Positions 1 through 5,148 of a DNA stretch of 6,151 nt are shown in pieces; the stretch's first letter is position 1, and each line of letters begins with the position of its first letter. The stretch is from Candidatus Woesearchaeota archaeon (lineage in GTDB: Archaea > Nanobdellota > Nanobdellia > Woesearchaeales > WJKL01). The notes under the pieces are model-generated. The model saw only the letters and a list, made by a program, of their open reading frames with translations. It was not told the DNA's origin and made no database searches. The stretch covers positions 1 to 6,151 of the forward strand of contig JAHWIB010000060.1 of NCBI GenBank assembly GCA_019322815.1, in the 5' to 3' direction. The translations under genes and the position numbers were made by a program.

Positions 1-49
1 CAGTTGCCTTGCCGCCTTCTACTAATGATTCTACTGTGTCTTTTGCCAT
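1..49 (-). CDS. rpl11: 50S ribosomal protein L11, N-terminal fragment (runs off window)
   Basis: Only the first 16 codons are inside the window, read leftward from the ATG at 49-47; the rest lies beyond base 1. The visible residues, MAKDTVESLVEGGKAT, match the start of archaeal L11, where a short beta strand leads into the Gly-Gly/Gln-Ala-Thr segment before the Pro-Gly-Pro-rich region. L11 forms the GTPase-associated centre of the large subunit together with 23S rRNA. Position supports the call, because archaea very commonly place rpl11 directly after secE and spt5, followed by rpl1, rpl10 and rpl12. No strong Shine-Dalgarno is visible; the stretch before the ATG is only A/G-rich. It lies 97 bp downstream of spt5, a gap that may hold its own promoter and a leader hairpin. 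Confidence 0.85.
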   Translation of the reverse strand, partial: MAKDTVESLVEGGKAT

Positions 50-71
50 TTTTCTTCGAAAAATGTCAAAC

Positions 72-93
72 CTTATTCGCTTGCGCTCATAAG
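72..93 (-). promoter_or_regulatory. rpl11 leader hairpin with GNRA-type loop
   Basis: On the minus-strand transcript a 22-nt hairpin can form: a 5-bp stem CTTAT/ATAAG, two consecutive G-A/A-G mismatches, a 2-bp GC stem and a GCAA tetraloop. It ends 22 nt before the rpl11 ATG. GNRA loops and tandem sheared G-A pairs are recurrent elements of structured RNA, so this could be a protein-binding or translational control site for the ribosomal protein operon. It has no three-base bulge, so it is not a canonical kink-turn. Its function is inference and chance formation cannot be excluded. Confidence 0.4.
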
Positions 94-124
94 TTTAGCC
101 ATTTTAATGTGAAAATTAGATATT

Positions 125-140
125 TATTTATAAATATAAC
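125..140 (-). promoter_or_regulatory. Possible TATA promoter for rpl11
   Basis: Reading leftward after the spt5 stop there is an AT-only run containing TTATATTTATAAATA. A TATA box here would start transcription near base 106 and give rpl11 a leader of roughly 55-60 nt. The composition is so AT-rich that chance is a real alternative, and rpl11 may simply be co-transcribed with spt5. Confidence 0.3.
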
Positions 141-146
141 GCAAAA

Positions 147-647
147 TTACTCTTTTTTTATTTCCTCTTTCTCTTCTTCTTCAGTCTCTCTTCTTATCAC
201 CTTAACACTGTCCATCTTAACTGTTATTGGAATAGGAACAGCTGCTTCTAATAATTCAACAACAACCTCTTCCTTTGCCTTGTCTATCCTGGTTACTTTG
301 GCATTTTCTCTCTTAAACGGTCCTGCTATAATCTCAACAATATCATTCTTTTGGATATTCATCTCAACCTTGACCTGCTCTAACATATGCTCAATTTCAC
401 TGTAATCAACTTCTTTTGGCAGGATGCCTCTAGCATAAGGAACATTAAATGCAGCTTGCTCTGCATCTACTCTTGTTCCTGCTTCTAAAAAGATATAGCC
501 TCTCATGCCATGAGGCCTTATGATAGATAAAACACTAAGCTTCTTTTTCTGGGCATTTGAAACAACGAAATCCATAACCTGGTCTTCCCTATTTGCAGTT
601 GTTCTCAATGCATATATTATTGGTTTTGTTTCTTCCATTTTAATCAT
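147..647 (-). CDS. spt5: Transcription elongation factor Spt5 (archaeal NusG)
   Basis: This 166-residue protein is the archaeal NusG/Spt5 homologue, which binds the RNA polymerase clamp with Spt4 and raises processivity, and may couple transcription to translation. The NGN domain covers about residues 9-90, including IIYALRTTANRED at its first strand and the typical RGYIFLEA strand near 49-56. The KOW domain follows at about 98-150, with the NDIVEIIAGPFK turn and a basic VKVIRR end. A strongly acidic/basic tail (154-166, mostly E and K) closes it. Length is close to that of archaeal Spt5 with a small tail. The first ATG is at 647; a second at 638 (residue 4) is equally possible because neither has a clear Shine-Dalgarno. 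It begins 27 bp after secE and is probably co-transcribed with it. Confidence 0.95.
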   Translation of the reverse strand: MIKMEETKPIIYALRTTANREDQVMDFVVSNAQKKKLSVLSIIRPHGMRGYIFLEAGTRVDAEQAAFNVPYARGILPKEVDYSEIEHMLEQVKVEMNIQKNDIVEIIAGPFKRENAKVTRIDKAKEEVVVELLEAAVPIPITVKMDSVKVIRRETEEEEKEEIKKE

Positions 648-674
648 ATTTTCTAATAATGTTTTTAAATATTT

Positions 675-869
675 CTAAAATAAAAACTGTTTTATCATCT
701 GTATTATAAATCCAACCACACCTATTACTATAATTCCTAATCCTGAAACCTTAACTATGGTCTTGAACTCATCTCTAGTCGGCTTTTTTGTAACAATCAA
801 TACTCTTTTTGATTCCCTTACAAAATTCTTAAATTTCCTCCATAAAGTGGGTTTAATCTCCTCTTCCAT
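675..869 (-). CDS. secE: Protein translocase subunit SecE / Sec61 gamma
   Basis: A 64-residue tail-anchored membrane protein, the right size for archaeal SecE. The N-terminal half is an amphipathic, basic helix (WRKFKNFVRESKRVLIVTKKP), followed by the conserved TRDEF-type turn at about residues 31-35. A single hydrophobic segment at about 41-62 clamps around SecY in the translocon. The ATG at 869 is preceded at about 25 nt by a TATA box, so the message would be leaderless or nearly so. It stands between ftsZ (upstream) and spt5 (downstream), the standard archaeal context. A 151-bp mobile-element-like insertion occupies most of the 224-bp gap to ftsZ, stopping just short of the secE promoter. 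Confidence 0.93.
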   Translation of the reverse strand: MEEEIKPTLWRKFKNFVRESKRVLIVTKKPTRDEFKTIVKVSGLGIIVIGVVGFIIQMIKQFLF

Positions 870-892
870 TTTTAAATGAGAAAAAATAAATG

Positions 893-905
893 TATATAAA
901 CTTTG
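893..905 (-). promoter_or_regulatory. BRE/TATA promoter of secE-spt5
   Basis: On the minus strand the sequence is CAAAG followed by TTTATATA, centred about 28 nt before the secE ATG at 869. Spacing fits an archaeal TATA box driving a leaderless message. The same CAAA(A)GTTTATATA wording recurs before the PAP2-like gene and, slightly altered, before the phosphatidyltransferase gene, which strengthens the call. Confidence 0.6.
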
Positions 906-915
906 TGCTTTTTAA
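906..915. repeat. Target-site duplication, left copy, element A
   Basis: TGCTTTTTAA abuts the left terminal inverted repeat of element A and is identical to 1067-1076. It lies immediately upstream of the secE BRE/TATA box at 893-905. Confidence 0.65.
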
Positions 916-1066
916 GCTCAGTAGAAAACCCAAGGCTTTTAGCCAAATTTTTCTAATATTAGGGTCATAAGACTTTATTTGATGCTCGATAGAAGTATTT
1001 ACAGCAATTTTGCTTAATTTATCAAAAGAAAACTCGAGCAAGAAAAATTTAGGATTTCTACTGAGC
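916..1066. mobile_element. MITE-like element A between ftsZ and secE (151 bp)
   Basis: The element starts GCTCAGTAGAAA (916-927) and ends with the exact reverse complement TTTCTACTGAGC (1055-1066). It is bracketed, with no gap, by the direct repeat TGCTTTTTAA at 906-915 and 1067-1076. Terminal inverted repeats plus an abutting target duplication are the signature of a non-autonomous DDE-transposon derivative. Further arms pair inside: AAATTTTTCT (945-954) with AGAAAAATTT (1041-1050), and TGCTCGA (983-989) with TCGAGCA (1034-1040), so most of it can fold as one interrupted hairpin. Short palindromes sit at 934-944, 953-962 and 1003-1014. It has no credible coding capacity; GC is about 32% by hand count. 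The transposase family is not identifiable from the ends. A structured RNA is the alternative, but would not explain the exact direct repeats. Confidence 0.72.
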
Positions 1067-1076
1067 TGCTTTTTAA
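1067..1076. repeat. Target-site duplication, right copy, element A
   Basis: A second copy of TGCTTTTTAA abuts the right inverted repeat of element A, inside the pyrimidine/purine-biased stretch that follows the ftsZ stop codon. Confidence 0.65.
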
Positions 1077-1077
1077 G

Positions 1078-1093
1078 AAGAAAAAGAAAGAAT
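1078..1093 (-). terminator. Possible T-rich terminator of ftsZ
   Basis: Directly after the ftsZ stop codon the minus strand runs TTCTTTCTTTTTCTT, with no hairpin. Archaeal RNA polymerase terminates at such U-rich stretches without needing a stem, so this is a plausible intrinsic terminator. The separate secE promoter downstream is consistent with transcription ending here at least in part. Confidence 0.4.
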
Positions 1094-2308
1094 TTAATCT
1101 ACAAACTCTATTCCTAATTCATTTTCTATATCTTTTTTCCTTTTATCAGACAGTCTCTTTTCAGGGCCAAATATCTGGGTGCTCTTAACTCCAGTTATAA
1201 CAAGCATAGTCCTAATTGTTCCTTCTAAATCTTTATAGATTTGTGCTCCCCAAATAATCTTAGCATCATCATTTAGCCTTTCTGATATTACTTCAACAAC
1301 CTTTCTTGCTTCATCTAAAGTCATGTCTTCTCCGCCAGCAACATTGATCAATGCGCCTGTCGCTCCTGTTATATCAACTTCCAGCAAAGGATTATTTATA
1401 GCCTTTTCAACAGCTTCAGCTGCTCTGTTTTCAGTATCTGACTCTCCAACACCAATCAAAGCAACTCCACCATTTCTCATGACCGCCTTAATATCTGCAA
1501 AATCTAAGTTTACTAATCCAGCTTTTGTAACTAATTCAGCAATTCCTTTTACACTATTTGTCAAAATCTCATCAGCTACTTTAAAGGCAGTATGCAATGG
1601 CAGATCAGGAGCTAATTCCAGTAATTTATCATTTGGAATGACAATCAAAGTATCTACAATCTGCTCTAATTTTTCTAGCCCAATTACTGCATTTTCATAT
1701 CTGACATGCCCTTCCATTGCAAAAGGAATTGTAACAACCCCTACAGTCAAAGCACCCATCTTTTTCGCAATATCTGCAATAACTGGAGCGCTTCCTGTAC
1801 CAGTTCCGCCGCCTAATCCACAGGTGATAAATACCATATCAGAGCCATATAATGATTTTTTGATATCATGCTCATTTTCTTTTGCAGCTTCTTCTCCTAA
1901 CCTTGGGTTGCTGCCAGCACCCATGCCATTTGTTGTTTCTCTTCCAATCAATATCTTCTTATCAGCGCTTGTATACAATAAGTCCTGAGCATCTGTATTA
2001 ACAGCAATAGTCTCGGTGCCTTGGATTCCAACCTCTGTTATCCTGTTTATTGTATTGTTTCCTCCTCCGCCTGTTCCAACTACCTTAATCTTTGCTTTTT
2101 GCTTGCTTAGCATCTCTTCTAATTCAGCATCTATAGCATTATTGGATGTTGAAGGAGCAGACTGAAAAACAGGCTCACTTAATTTTTCAGGTTTAGGAGG
2201 CTGTGAAACCTCAACTGGTTCTGGCCTAATTTCCTGAGGTTTTGGTTCAGAAGTTTGATAATCAGAATTTTCAGATCTTATTTCGTCAGTATTTTGAAAA
2301 TCATCCAC
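1094..2308 (-). CDS. ftsZ: Cell division GTPase FtsZ (archaeal FtsZ1-type)
   Basis: This tubulin-superfamily GTPase polymerises into the division ring. The core starts near residue 73 (IKVVGTGGGGNNTINR nucleotide-binding loop). The tubulin signature GGGTGTGSAP is at 166-175, and the T7 synergy loop NLDFADIK is at 267-274 with Asp269 and Asp272 placed to activate GTP hydrolysis. The C-terminal domain follows, and the protein ends in LGIEFVD, resembling the short conserved end of archaeal FtsZ1. At 404 residues it carries an extra N-terminal extension of about 70 residues, proline- and glutamate-rich at 20-47 and probably disordered, then a short helix (AELEEMLSKQ). The ATG at 2308 is supported by GAGGTG, a match to the anti-Shine-Dalgarno sequence, 11 nt upstream. 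It precedes secE-spt5-rpl11, as in many archaea. Confidence 0.96.
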   Translation of the reverse strand: MDDFQNTDEIRSENSDYQTSEPKPQEIRPEPVEVSQPPKPEKLSEPVFQSAPSTSNNAIDAELEEMLSKQKAKIKVVGTGGGGNNTINRITEVGIQGTETIAVNTDAQDLLYTSADKKILIGRETTNGMGAGSNPRLGEEAAKENEHDIKKSLYGSDMVFITCGLGGGTGTGSAPVIADIAKKMGALTVGVVTIPFAMEGHVRYENAVIGLEKLEQIVDTLIVIPNDKLLELAPDLPLHTAFKVADEILTNSVKGIAELVTKAGLVNLDFADIKAVMRNGGVALIGVGESDTENRAAEAVEKAINNPLLEVDITGATGALINVAGGEDMTLDEARKVVEVISERLNDDAKIIWGAQIYKDLEGTIRTMLVITGVKSTQIFGPEKRLSDKRKKDIENELGIEFVD

Positions 2309-2319
2309 TTTTAAGCACC

Positions 2320-2325
2320 TCTCAT
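2320..2325 (-). promoter_or_regulatory. Shine-Dalgarno of ftsZ
   Basis: GAGGTG on the minus strand, 11 nt before the ftsZ ATG, is complementary to the CACCTC of the archaeal 16S rRNA 3' end. It supports the start at 2308 and shows that this genome mixes led and leaderless messages. Confidence 0.55.
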
Positions 2326-2353
2326 TTTTTCCAAAAATTATAAATCTAAACTA

Positions 2354-2366
2354 CTATATAAATATT
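2354..2366 (-). promoter_or_regulatory. TATA promoter of ftsZ
   Basis: AATATTTATATAG on the minus strand lies about 50 nt before the ftsZ ATG. Initiation about 25 nt downstream would give a leader of roughly 25 nt that includes the GAGGTG ribosome-binding site. It lies in the 79-bp gap after the FKBP gene, so ftsZ can be transcribed independently of cmk-FKBP. Confidence 0.5.
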
Positions 2367-2387
2367 GTTATTCTAGAATGAATAAAA

Positions 2388-3047
2388 TTATTTACTCTCT
2401 TTTATAACAAAATTCAGTTTTTTAACAGAAGGAACTAATTCAATCAATTTTTTGCTTATATTTTCTTTAATTTCCTTAGGTATTTCTTTTTCTATTTTTA
2501 CTTCAGCAATATTTTCTTTTAATTCAGCCTCAACTTTAAGCCCCAATACAATCCTTAAATAAGATTTTATTTTTTCTTTGTCATCTGTAACAATTTTATT
2601 TGCTTTTATTTTATAGATAATATCTTTTCCAGACAAAGGATGGTTAAAATCAACCAAGCATCTGCCGCCGCCAACTCTTCTTATAAGGCCTAAAACACCA
2701 TCAACATTAACTTCTAATCCAGGCTGAGGGTCAATGCTCTGTTTCCTAAAAGCACTGACCGGGATCATTCTAATCAATTTAACATCCTTTTTCCCAAAAG
2801 CATTTTCAGCTGTTAATTCAACAGTATATTCTTTGCCTGTCTCTTTGCCTTCCAGCCCATCTTCTAATCCTTTCAGAATCTGGCCTTCTCCAATGCACAC
2901 AACAATAGGTCCGTACTGTATCTTAGCAGCATGAATGTTGTTCTTTTTAGCTGTTTCCTCATCAGTTGTATCAAAAACAATATTATCCTCTTTAGTCATG
3001 CCTGTATATTCAACCTCTACAAAATCTTTTTTCTTTATCGTTGGCAT
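2388..3047 (-). CDS. FKBP-type peptidyl-prolyl isomerase, SlyD-like archaeal long form
   Basis: This 219-residue protein is a cis-trans prolyl isomerase with chaperone activity. The FKBP domain opens with DFVEVEYTGM (8-17) and has the conserved GEGQILKGLEDGLEG segment (53-67). The insert-in-flap chaperone domain spans about 83-130, starting after the AFG motif. The chain returns to FKBP with VDFNHPLSGKDI (132-143), the hallmark of the SlyD branch. After about residue 152 comes an extra C-terminal domain of about 65 lysine/glutamate-rich residues, seen in archaeal long FKBPs (26-30 kDa type). There is no signal peptide, so it is cytosolic. The ATG at 3047 has no Shine-Dalgarno and begins 26 bp after the cmk stop, so a cmk-FKBP operon is likely. 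It lacks the C-terminal His/Cys-rich metal-binding tail of bacterial SlyD. Confidence 0.9.
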   Translation of the reverse strand: MPTIKKKDFVEVEYTGMTKEDNIVFDTTDEETAKKNNIHAAKIQYGPIVVCIGEGQILKGLEDGLEGKETGKEYTVELTAENAFGKKDVKLIRMIPVSAFRKQSIDPQPGLEVNVDGVLGLIRRVGGGRCLVDFNHPLSGKDIIYKIKANKIVTDDKEKIKSYLRIVLGLKVEAELKENIAEVKIEKEIPKEIKENISKKLIELVPSVKKLNFVIKESK

Positions 3048-3073
3048 AAGAATAGGTTTTTTTACTATTTTAT

Positions 3074-3619
3074 TTAAAGCTTGCTATTTTTCTTCTTAAC
3101 AAATTCCAGAATCTTCTCAGCAGCTTTCTCAGGAGAAATCTCTGTGGTGTCAACAACTAAATCATAATGCTTTTTATCATAAGGATCAATATTATAATAT
3201 TCTTTATATCTTTTCTGCTCAGAAACTTTTCTTGTTTTCATATTCTTCTTAGTATTTTCCATATTCACATTGTGTTCCTTTCTTATCTTATCAGATAATA
3301 TTCGTTTTGCTCTTTCTTCAAAATCAGCATCTAAAAAAATCTTAATTGAATTTGGAATAAAATGAAACCCTAATCTTGCATCAATAACAAAATCATCCTC
3401 TTTTCTTCCTAAATCAATCTGTCTTTGGTCAACCTCTTCATCAAAGCTCCTGTCTTTTTCTTCTAATTTGCCTAATTCCAATAAGGATATTCCTCTTTCT
3501 TCTGCAATCTCCCTTTGAAAGTCACCCATTGAATAATGTTTATAACCAAGCTGTTTAGCTAATAATTTTGCAACAGTTGATTTACCAGAACCAGCTGTTC
3601 CGCCTATTGTTATTCTCAT
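3074..3619 (-). CDS. cmk: Cytidylate kinase (archaeal CMP kinase)
   Basis: A P-loop NMP kinase that phosphorylates CMP/dCMP to the diphosphates. With the start at 3619 the protein has 181 residues, normal for the archaeal family. The Walker A loop is GGTAGSGKST at residues 6-15. The NMP-binding region contains YSMGDFQREIAEERG (about 30-45), the core strand FVIDARLGFHF lies near 75-85, and a basic lid (RILSDKIRKEHN) and a DPYD-containing region follow. The frame stays open upstream to 3694, but those 25 extra codons run into mobile-like element B and lack family similarity. The ATG at 3619 puts the P-loop at the usual distance from the N-terminus and sits about 28 nt after a TATA box. It is probably co-transcribed with the FKBP gene 26 bp downstream. 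Confidence 0.92.
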   Translation of the reverse strand: MRITIGGTAGSGKSTVAKLLAKQLGYKHYSMGDFQREIAEERGISLLELGKLEEKDRSFDEEVDQRQIDLGRKEDDFVIDARLGFHFIPNSIKIFLDADFEERAKRILSDKIRKEHNVNMENTKKNMKTRKVSEQKRYKEYYNIDPYDKKHYDLVVDTTEISPEKAAEKILEFVKKKNSKL

Positions 3620-3640
3620 TTTAAAAGAAAAATCAACTAT

Positions 3641-3656
3641 TAATATATTAAATTTT
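3641..3656 (-). promoter_or_regulatory. TATA promoter of cmk-FKBP
   Basis: AAAATTTAATATATTA on the minus strand is centred about 28 nt before the cmk ATG at 3619, consistent with a leaderless message; there is no Shine-Dalgarno. It touches the left direct repeat of element B at 3657. Confidence 0.5.
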
Positions 3657-3666
3657 CTTATTTTAT
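3657..3666. repeat. Direct repeat, left flank of element B
   Basis: CTTATTTTAT, identical to 3788-3797. The leading C of the right copy may instead be the last base of the element, giving a 9-bp duplication. Confidence 0.5.
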
Positions 3667-3787
3667 GGGTATGTCCCAAGTCGCCAATTGGCAAGTGAGC
3701 TAGGATGCTTATCGTAAGACAGCATCATCAGCTGATATATTTATTTTAATAGTAGTCTCAGCTGAGCGAACGAGACTTGGGACAGAC
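3667..3787. mobile_element. MITE-like element B between divergent genes (about 121 bp)
   Basis: TGTCCCAAGTC (3672-3682) is the exact reverse complement of 3774-3784. With one mismatch the repeat extends outward two or three bases at each end (GGTATGTCCC against GGTCTGTCCC). The direct repeat CTTATTTTAT brackets it at 3657-3666 and 3788-3797. Inside are palindromes GCCAATTGGC (3683-3692), TCAGCTGA (3728-3735) and CTCAGCTGAG (3757-3766), and the hairpin GATGCT/AGCATC (3704-3709 with 3721-3726). GC is about 45% by hand count against roughly 30% nearby. No protein is encoded. The ends do not match element A. A transposon remnant is my first choice. A structured RNA or a regulatory palindrome cluster serving the two divergent promoters is the alternative, because the direct repeat here is AT-only apart from one base and therefore less diagnostic. 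Confidence 0.6.
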
Positions 3788-3797
3788 CTTATTTTAT
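3788..3797. repeat. Direct repeat, right flank of element B
   Basis: Second copy of CTTATTTTAT. Its end runs into the TATA-like sequence that probably serves the gene at 3860. Confidence 0.5.
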
Positions 3798-3803
3798 ATA
3801 TTA
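3790..3803 (+). promoter_or_regulatory. TATA promoter of the 386-residue gene
   Basis: TATTTTATATATTA lies about 60 nt before the ATG at 3860. Initiation near 3823 would give a leader of about 35 nt containing a Shine-Dalgarno. A second candidate, TTAAAAATA at about 3819-3827, cannot be excluded. Confidence 0.4.
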
Positions 3804-3848
3804 TTTTTTCATAATACTTAAAAATAACTTCCTTGTTCAGCTTATTTT

Positions 3849-3853
3849 AGGAG
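3849..3853 (+). promoter_or_regulatory. Shine-Dalgarno of the 386-residue gene
   Basis: AGGAG ends 6 nt before the ATG at 3860, good spacing for ribosome binding, and fixes that start. The neighbouring cmk, secE and PAP2-like genes have no such site. Confidence 0.65.
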
Positions 3854-3859
3854 TGTATT

Positions 3860-5020
3860 ATGGAAGAAAAAACATATAATATAACACAAAATCACCACAT
3901 ATTAGATAGTTTATTCTTTAATCATGATAGAAATCCTCCTCATCATAGCTCTTTATACACTACTTTAATATTGCTTTCTCTTGCTTCTGAAAAAGGATTT
4001 CATGATGAAGTTTGTCCAAAAGAAATTGATGAAAGAATATGGCTTGAAAAGAAATTAGAAATTATAGGGCATGATGTCCTTGAACATGACGGATTAGTAA
4101 TTGCTCCTGGAGTATTGCTGCAAAGCCTGGCTGACAATCACATTCCTCCTAACATGATAATTACTAAAGTTGATACTAGATTTGCATATCCTTTATTAGT
4201 CCCTGTTGATAAAGGAAGTAAAGAGCTAAGAGTTGAAGTTTCTGAAGAAAAATCCCCTGATAGTCCAGCAGTAACTTATAATGTAAGATTTTATACTTCT
4301 GATTTATATGGGCAGCAGATACAGCCGGTAAGGTCAATGGAAGTAATTGCCTTTCCAGATGAAGTTTCTCCTGAAGAGATATTTGAAAAATATGTTAAAG
4401 AAATTTTTGATAAATCTAAGAAGCACAAAAGTGACCAGCCGGTGCACAGCTTAACCCATGATACATATATTTCAGCAGATGATGATGAATGTTATTGGAG
4501 CAGCATACAAAACAAGATACCATTTAGAAGGAATAGAAGTATCTCTCAATTAGAACTGCTTGCAAAAATTCCAAGAATTTTATCAAAAGAATCTGATGAA
4601 TTAGAAAAAAATGCTCCTGAAGGATATAAACCTCCTGAAAGAGATCTTGATCCATTCCTGAGATATGCAGAAAAAGAAAAAGAATATGGGATGGGTAACG
4701 GCAAGAATATTGAAAAAAGAGCAATTGAATTAAGCAGAAAAATGAGGCTTACTTATGCCAGACAAACTGCTGTTTTTGATCCAAGATTGAAGTTAGATGT
4801 TGATCAGCACTTTGATTTAAGGGTTGACCTTTCAAAAAAACCAAGAAAAGGAATGCATCTTTTTATTACAGAAGCTGTTTCTGGAAAAGATATTTTATTT
4901 ACAGGAGAAGCTAAGATAATCGCAAGCCCTTTATTGACAGATAAAGTAATAAGATATCTTGACAAGATAAATTATTCTGTTGATGAGTTAGATTTATTCA
5001 GATATAACAGATCAGTTTAA
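3860..5020 (+). CDS. Hypothetical protein, possible double hot-dog fold
   Basis: I do not recognise this 386-residue protein as a named family. It has no signal peptide or membrane segment. Residues about 68-165 resemble a FabZ/MaoC hot-dog unit: a helix of the type IAPGVLLQSLADNH (81-94), then a strand like VDTRFAYPLLVPVDKGSKELRVEV (104-127), then GQQIQPVRSMEVIAF (151-165). Residues about 298-356 look like a second unit, with ARQTAVFDP, a DLRVDL strand (319-324) and VSGKDILFTGEAKIIA (340-355). A charged, helix-prone linker (about 166-297) rich in K, E and R joins them. No clear catalytic His/Asp or His/Glu pair can be assigned, so dehydratase or thioesterase activity is not claimed. Coding quality is good: Shine-Dalgarno, promoter, and base composition like its neighbours. 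It runs opposite to cmk and alone in its transcript. Confidence 0.75.
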   Translation: MEEKTYNITQNHHILDSLFFNHDRNPPHHSSLYTTLILLSLASEKGFHDEVCPKEIDERIWLEKKLEIIGHDVLEHDGLVIAPGVLLQSLADNHIPPNMIITKVDTRFAYPLLVPVDKGSKELRVEVSEEKSPDSPAVTYNVRFYTSDLYGQQIQPVRSMEVIAFPDEVSPEEIFEKYVKEIFDKSKKHKSDQPVHSLTHDTYISADDDECYWSSIQNKIPFRRNRSISQLELLAKIPRILSKESDELEKNAPEGYKPPERDLDPFLRYAEKEKEYGMGNGKNIEKRAIELSRKMRLTYARQTAVFDPRLKLDVDQHFDLRVDLSKKPRKGMHLFITEAVSGKDILFTGEAKIIASPLLTDKVIRYLDKINYSVDELDLFRYNRSV

Positions 5021-5045
5021 TTTCTCACTCATTATTAATTAAAAA

Positions 5046-5148
5046 AGTTTTAGACAAAGTCTAAACTGTCTGAAACGCAAAGCGTTTCTGAGCATGTTCA
5101 GAAATCTTAGATTTCTGATATGTTTGGAAATTCTTTAGAATTCCCAAA
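5046..5148 (+). repeat. Array of four tandem hairpins upstream of the PAP2-like gene
   Basis: Four adjacent inverted repeats with tiny loops fill this gap. They are TTTAGAC-AAA-GTCTAAA (inside 5046-5067), GAAACGC-AAA-GCGTTTC (5072-5088), TCAGAAATC-TTA-GATTTCTGA (5098-5118), and an 11-bp stem with one mismatch and a TTTA loop (5123-5148). The last three units each begin with TGT (5067, 5095, 5121), a period of 26-28 nt. Stem sequences differ between units yet remain complementary. An alternative pairing also exists, TTTCTGA (5085-5091) with TCAGAAA (5098-5104). There is no strong T-run, so it is not an obvious archaeal terminator. It may be a structured RNA, a 3' stabiliser for the preceding gene, a REP-like repeat or a regulator site. 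An 8-bp direct repeat AAAAGTTT (5043-5050 and 5146-5153) flanks it. Confidence 0.65.

Noticed and set aside
72..93. Canonical kink-turn (L7Ae site) in the rpl11 leader
   Set aside because: Tandem G-A pairs are present but the three-nucleotide bulge that defines a kink-turn is absent; only a G-A-containing hairpin is claimed.
4..405. Plus-strand 133-codon frame, Ser/Leu-rich
   Set aside because: It is the reverse shadow of spt5 and rpl11; its serine- and leucine-rich low-complexity product comes from the complement of Glu/Lys codons.
853..1041. Minus-strand 62-codon frame across element A and the start of secE
   Set aside because: It begins at a TTG inside element A, overlaps the first codons of secE in another frame, has no family resemblance and is explained by the mobile-like element.
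1323..1988. Plus-strand 221-codon frame
   Set aside because: Shadow frame antisense to the unmistakable ftsZ; no domain resemblance and no promoter or ribosome-binding site.
2734..2934. Plus-strand 66-codon frame inside the FKBP gene
   Set aside because: Antisense shadow of a clearly conserved protein.
3620..3694. 25-codon N-terminal extension of cmk
   Set aside because: It is encoded by element B's left arm and the cmk promoter region; the P-loop is at the normal distance from the ATG at 3619.
4524..4724. Minus-strand 66-codon frame inside the 386-residue gene
   Set aside because: Antisense shadow with a Phe/His-rich product and no supporting signals.
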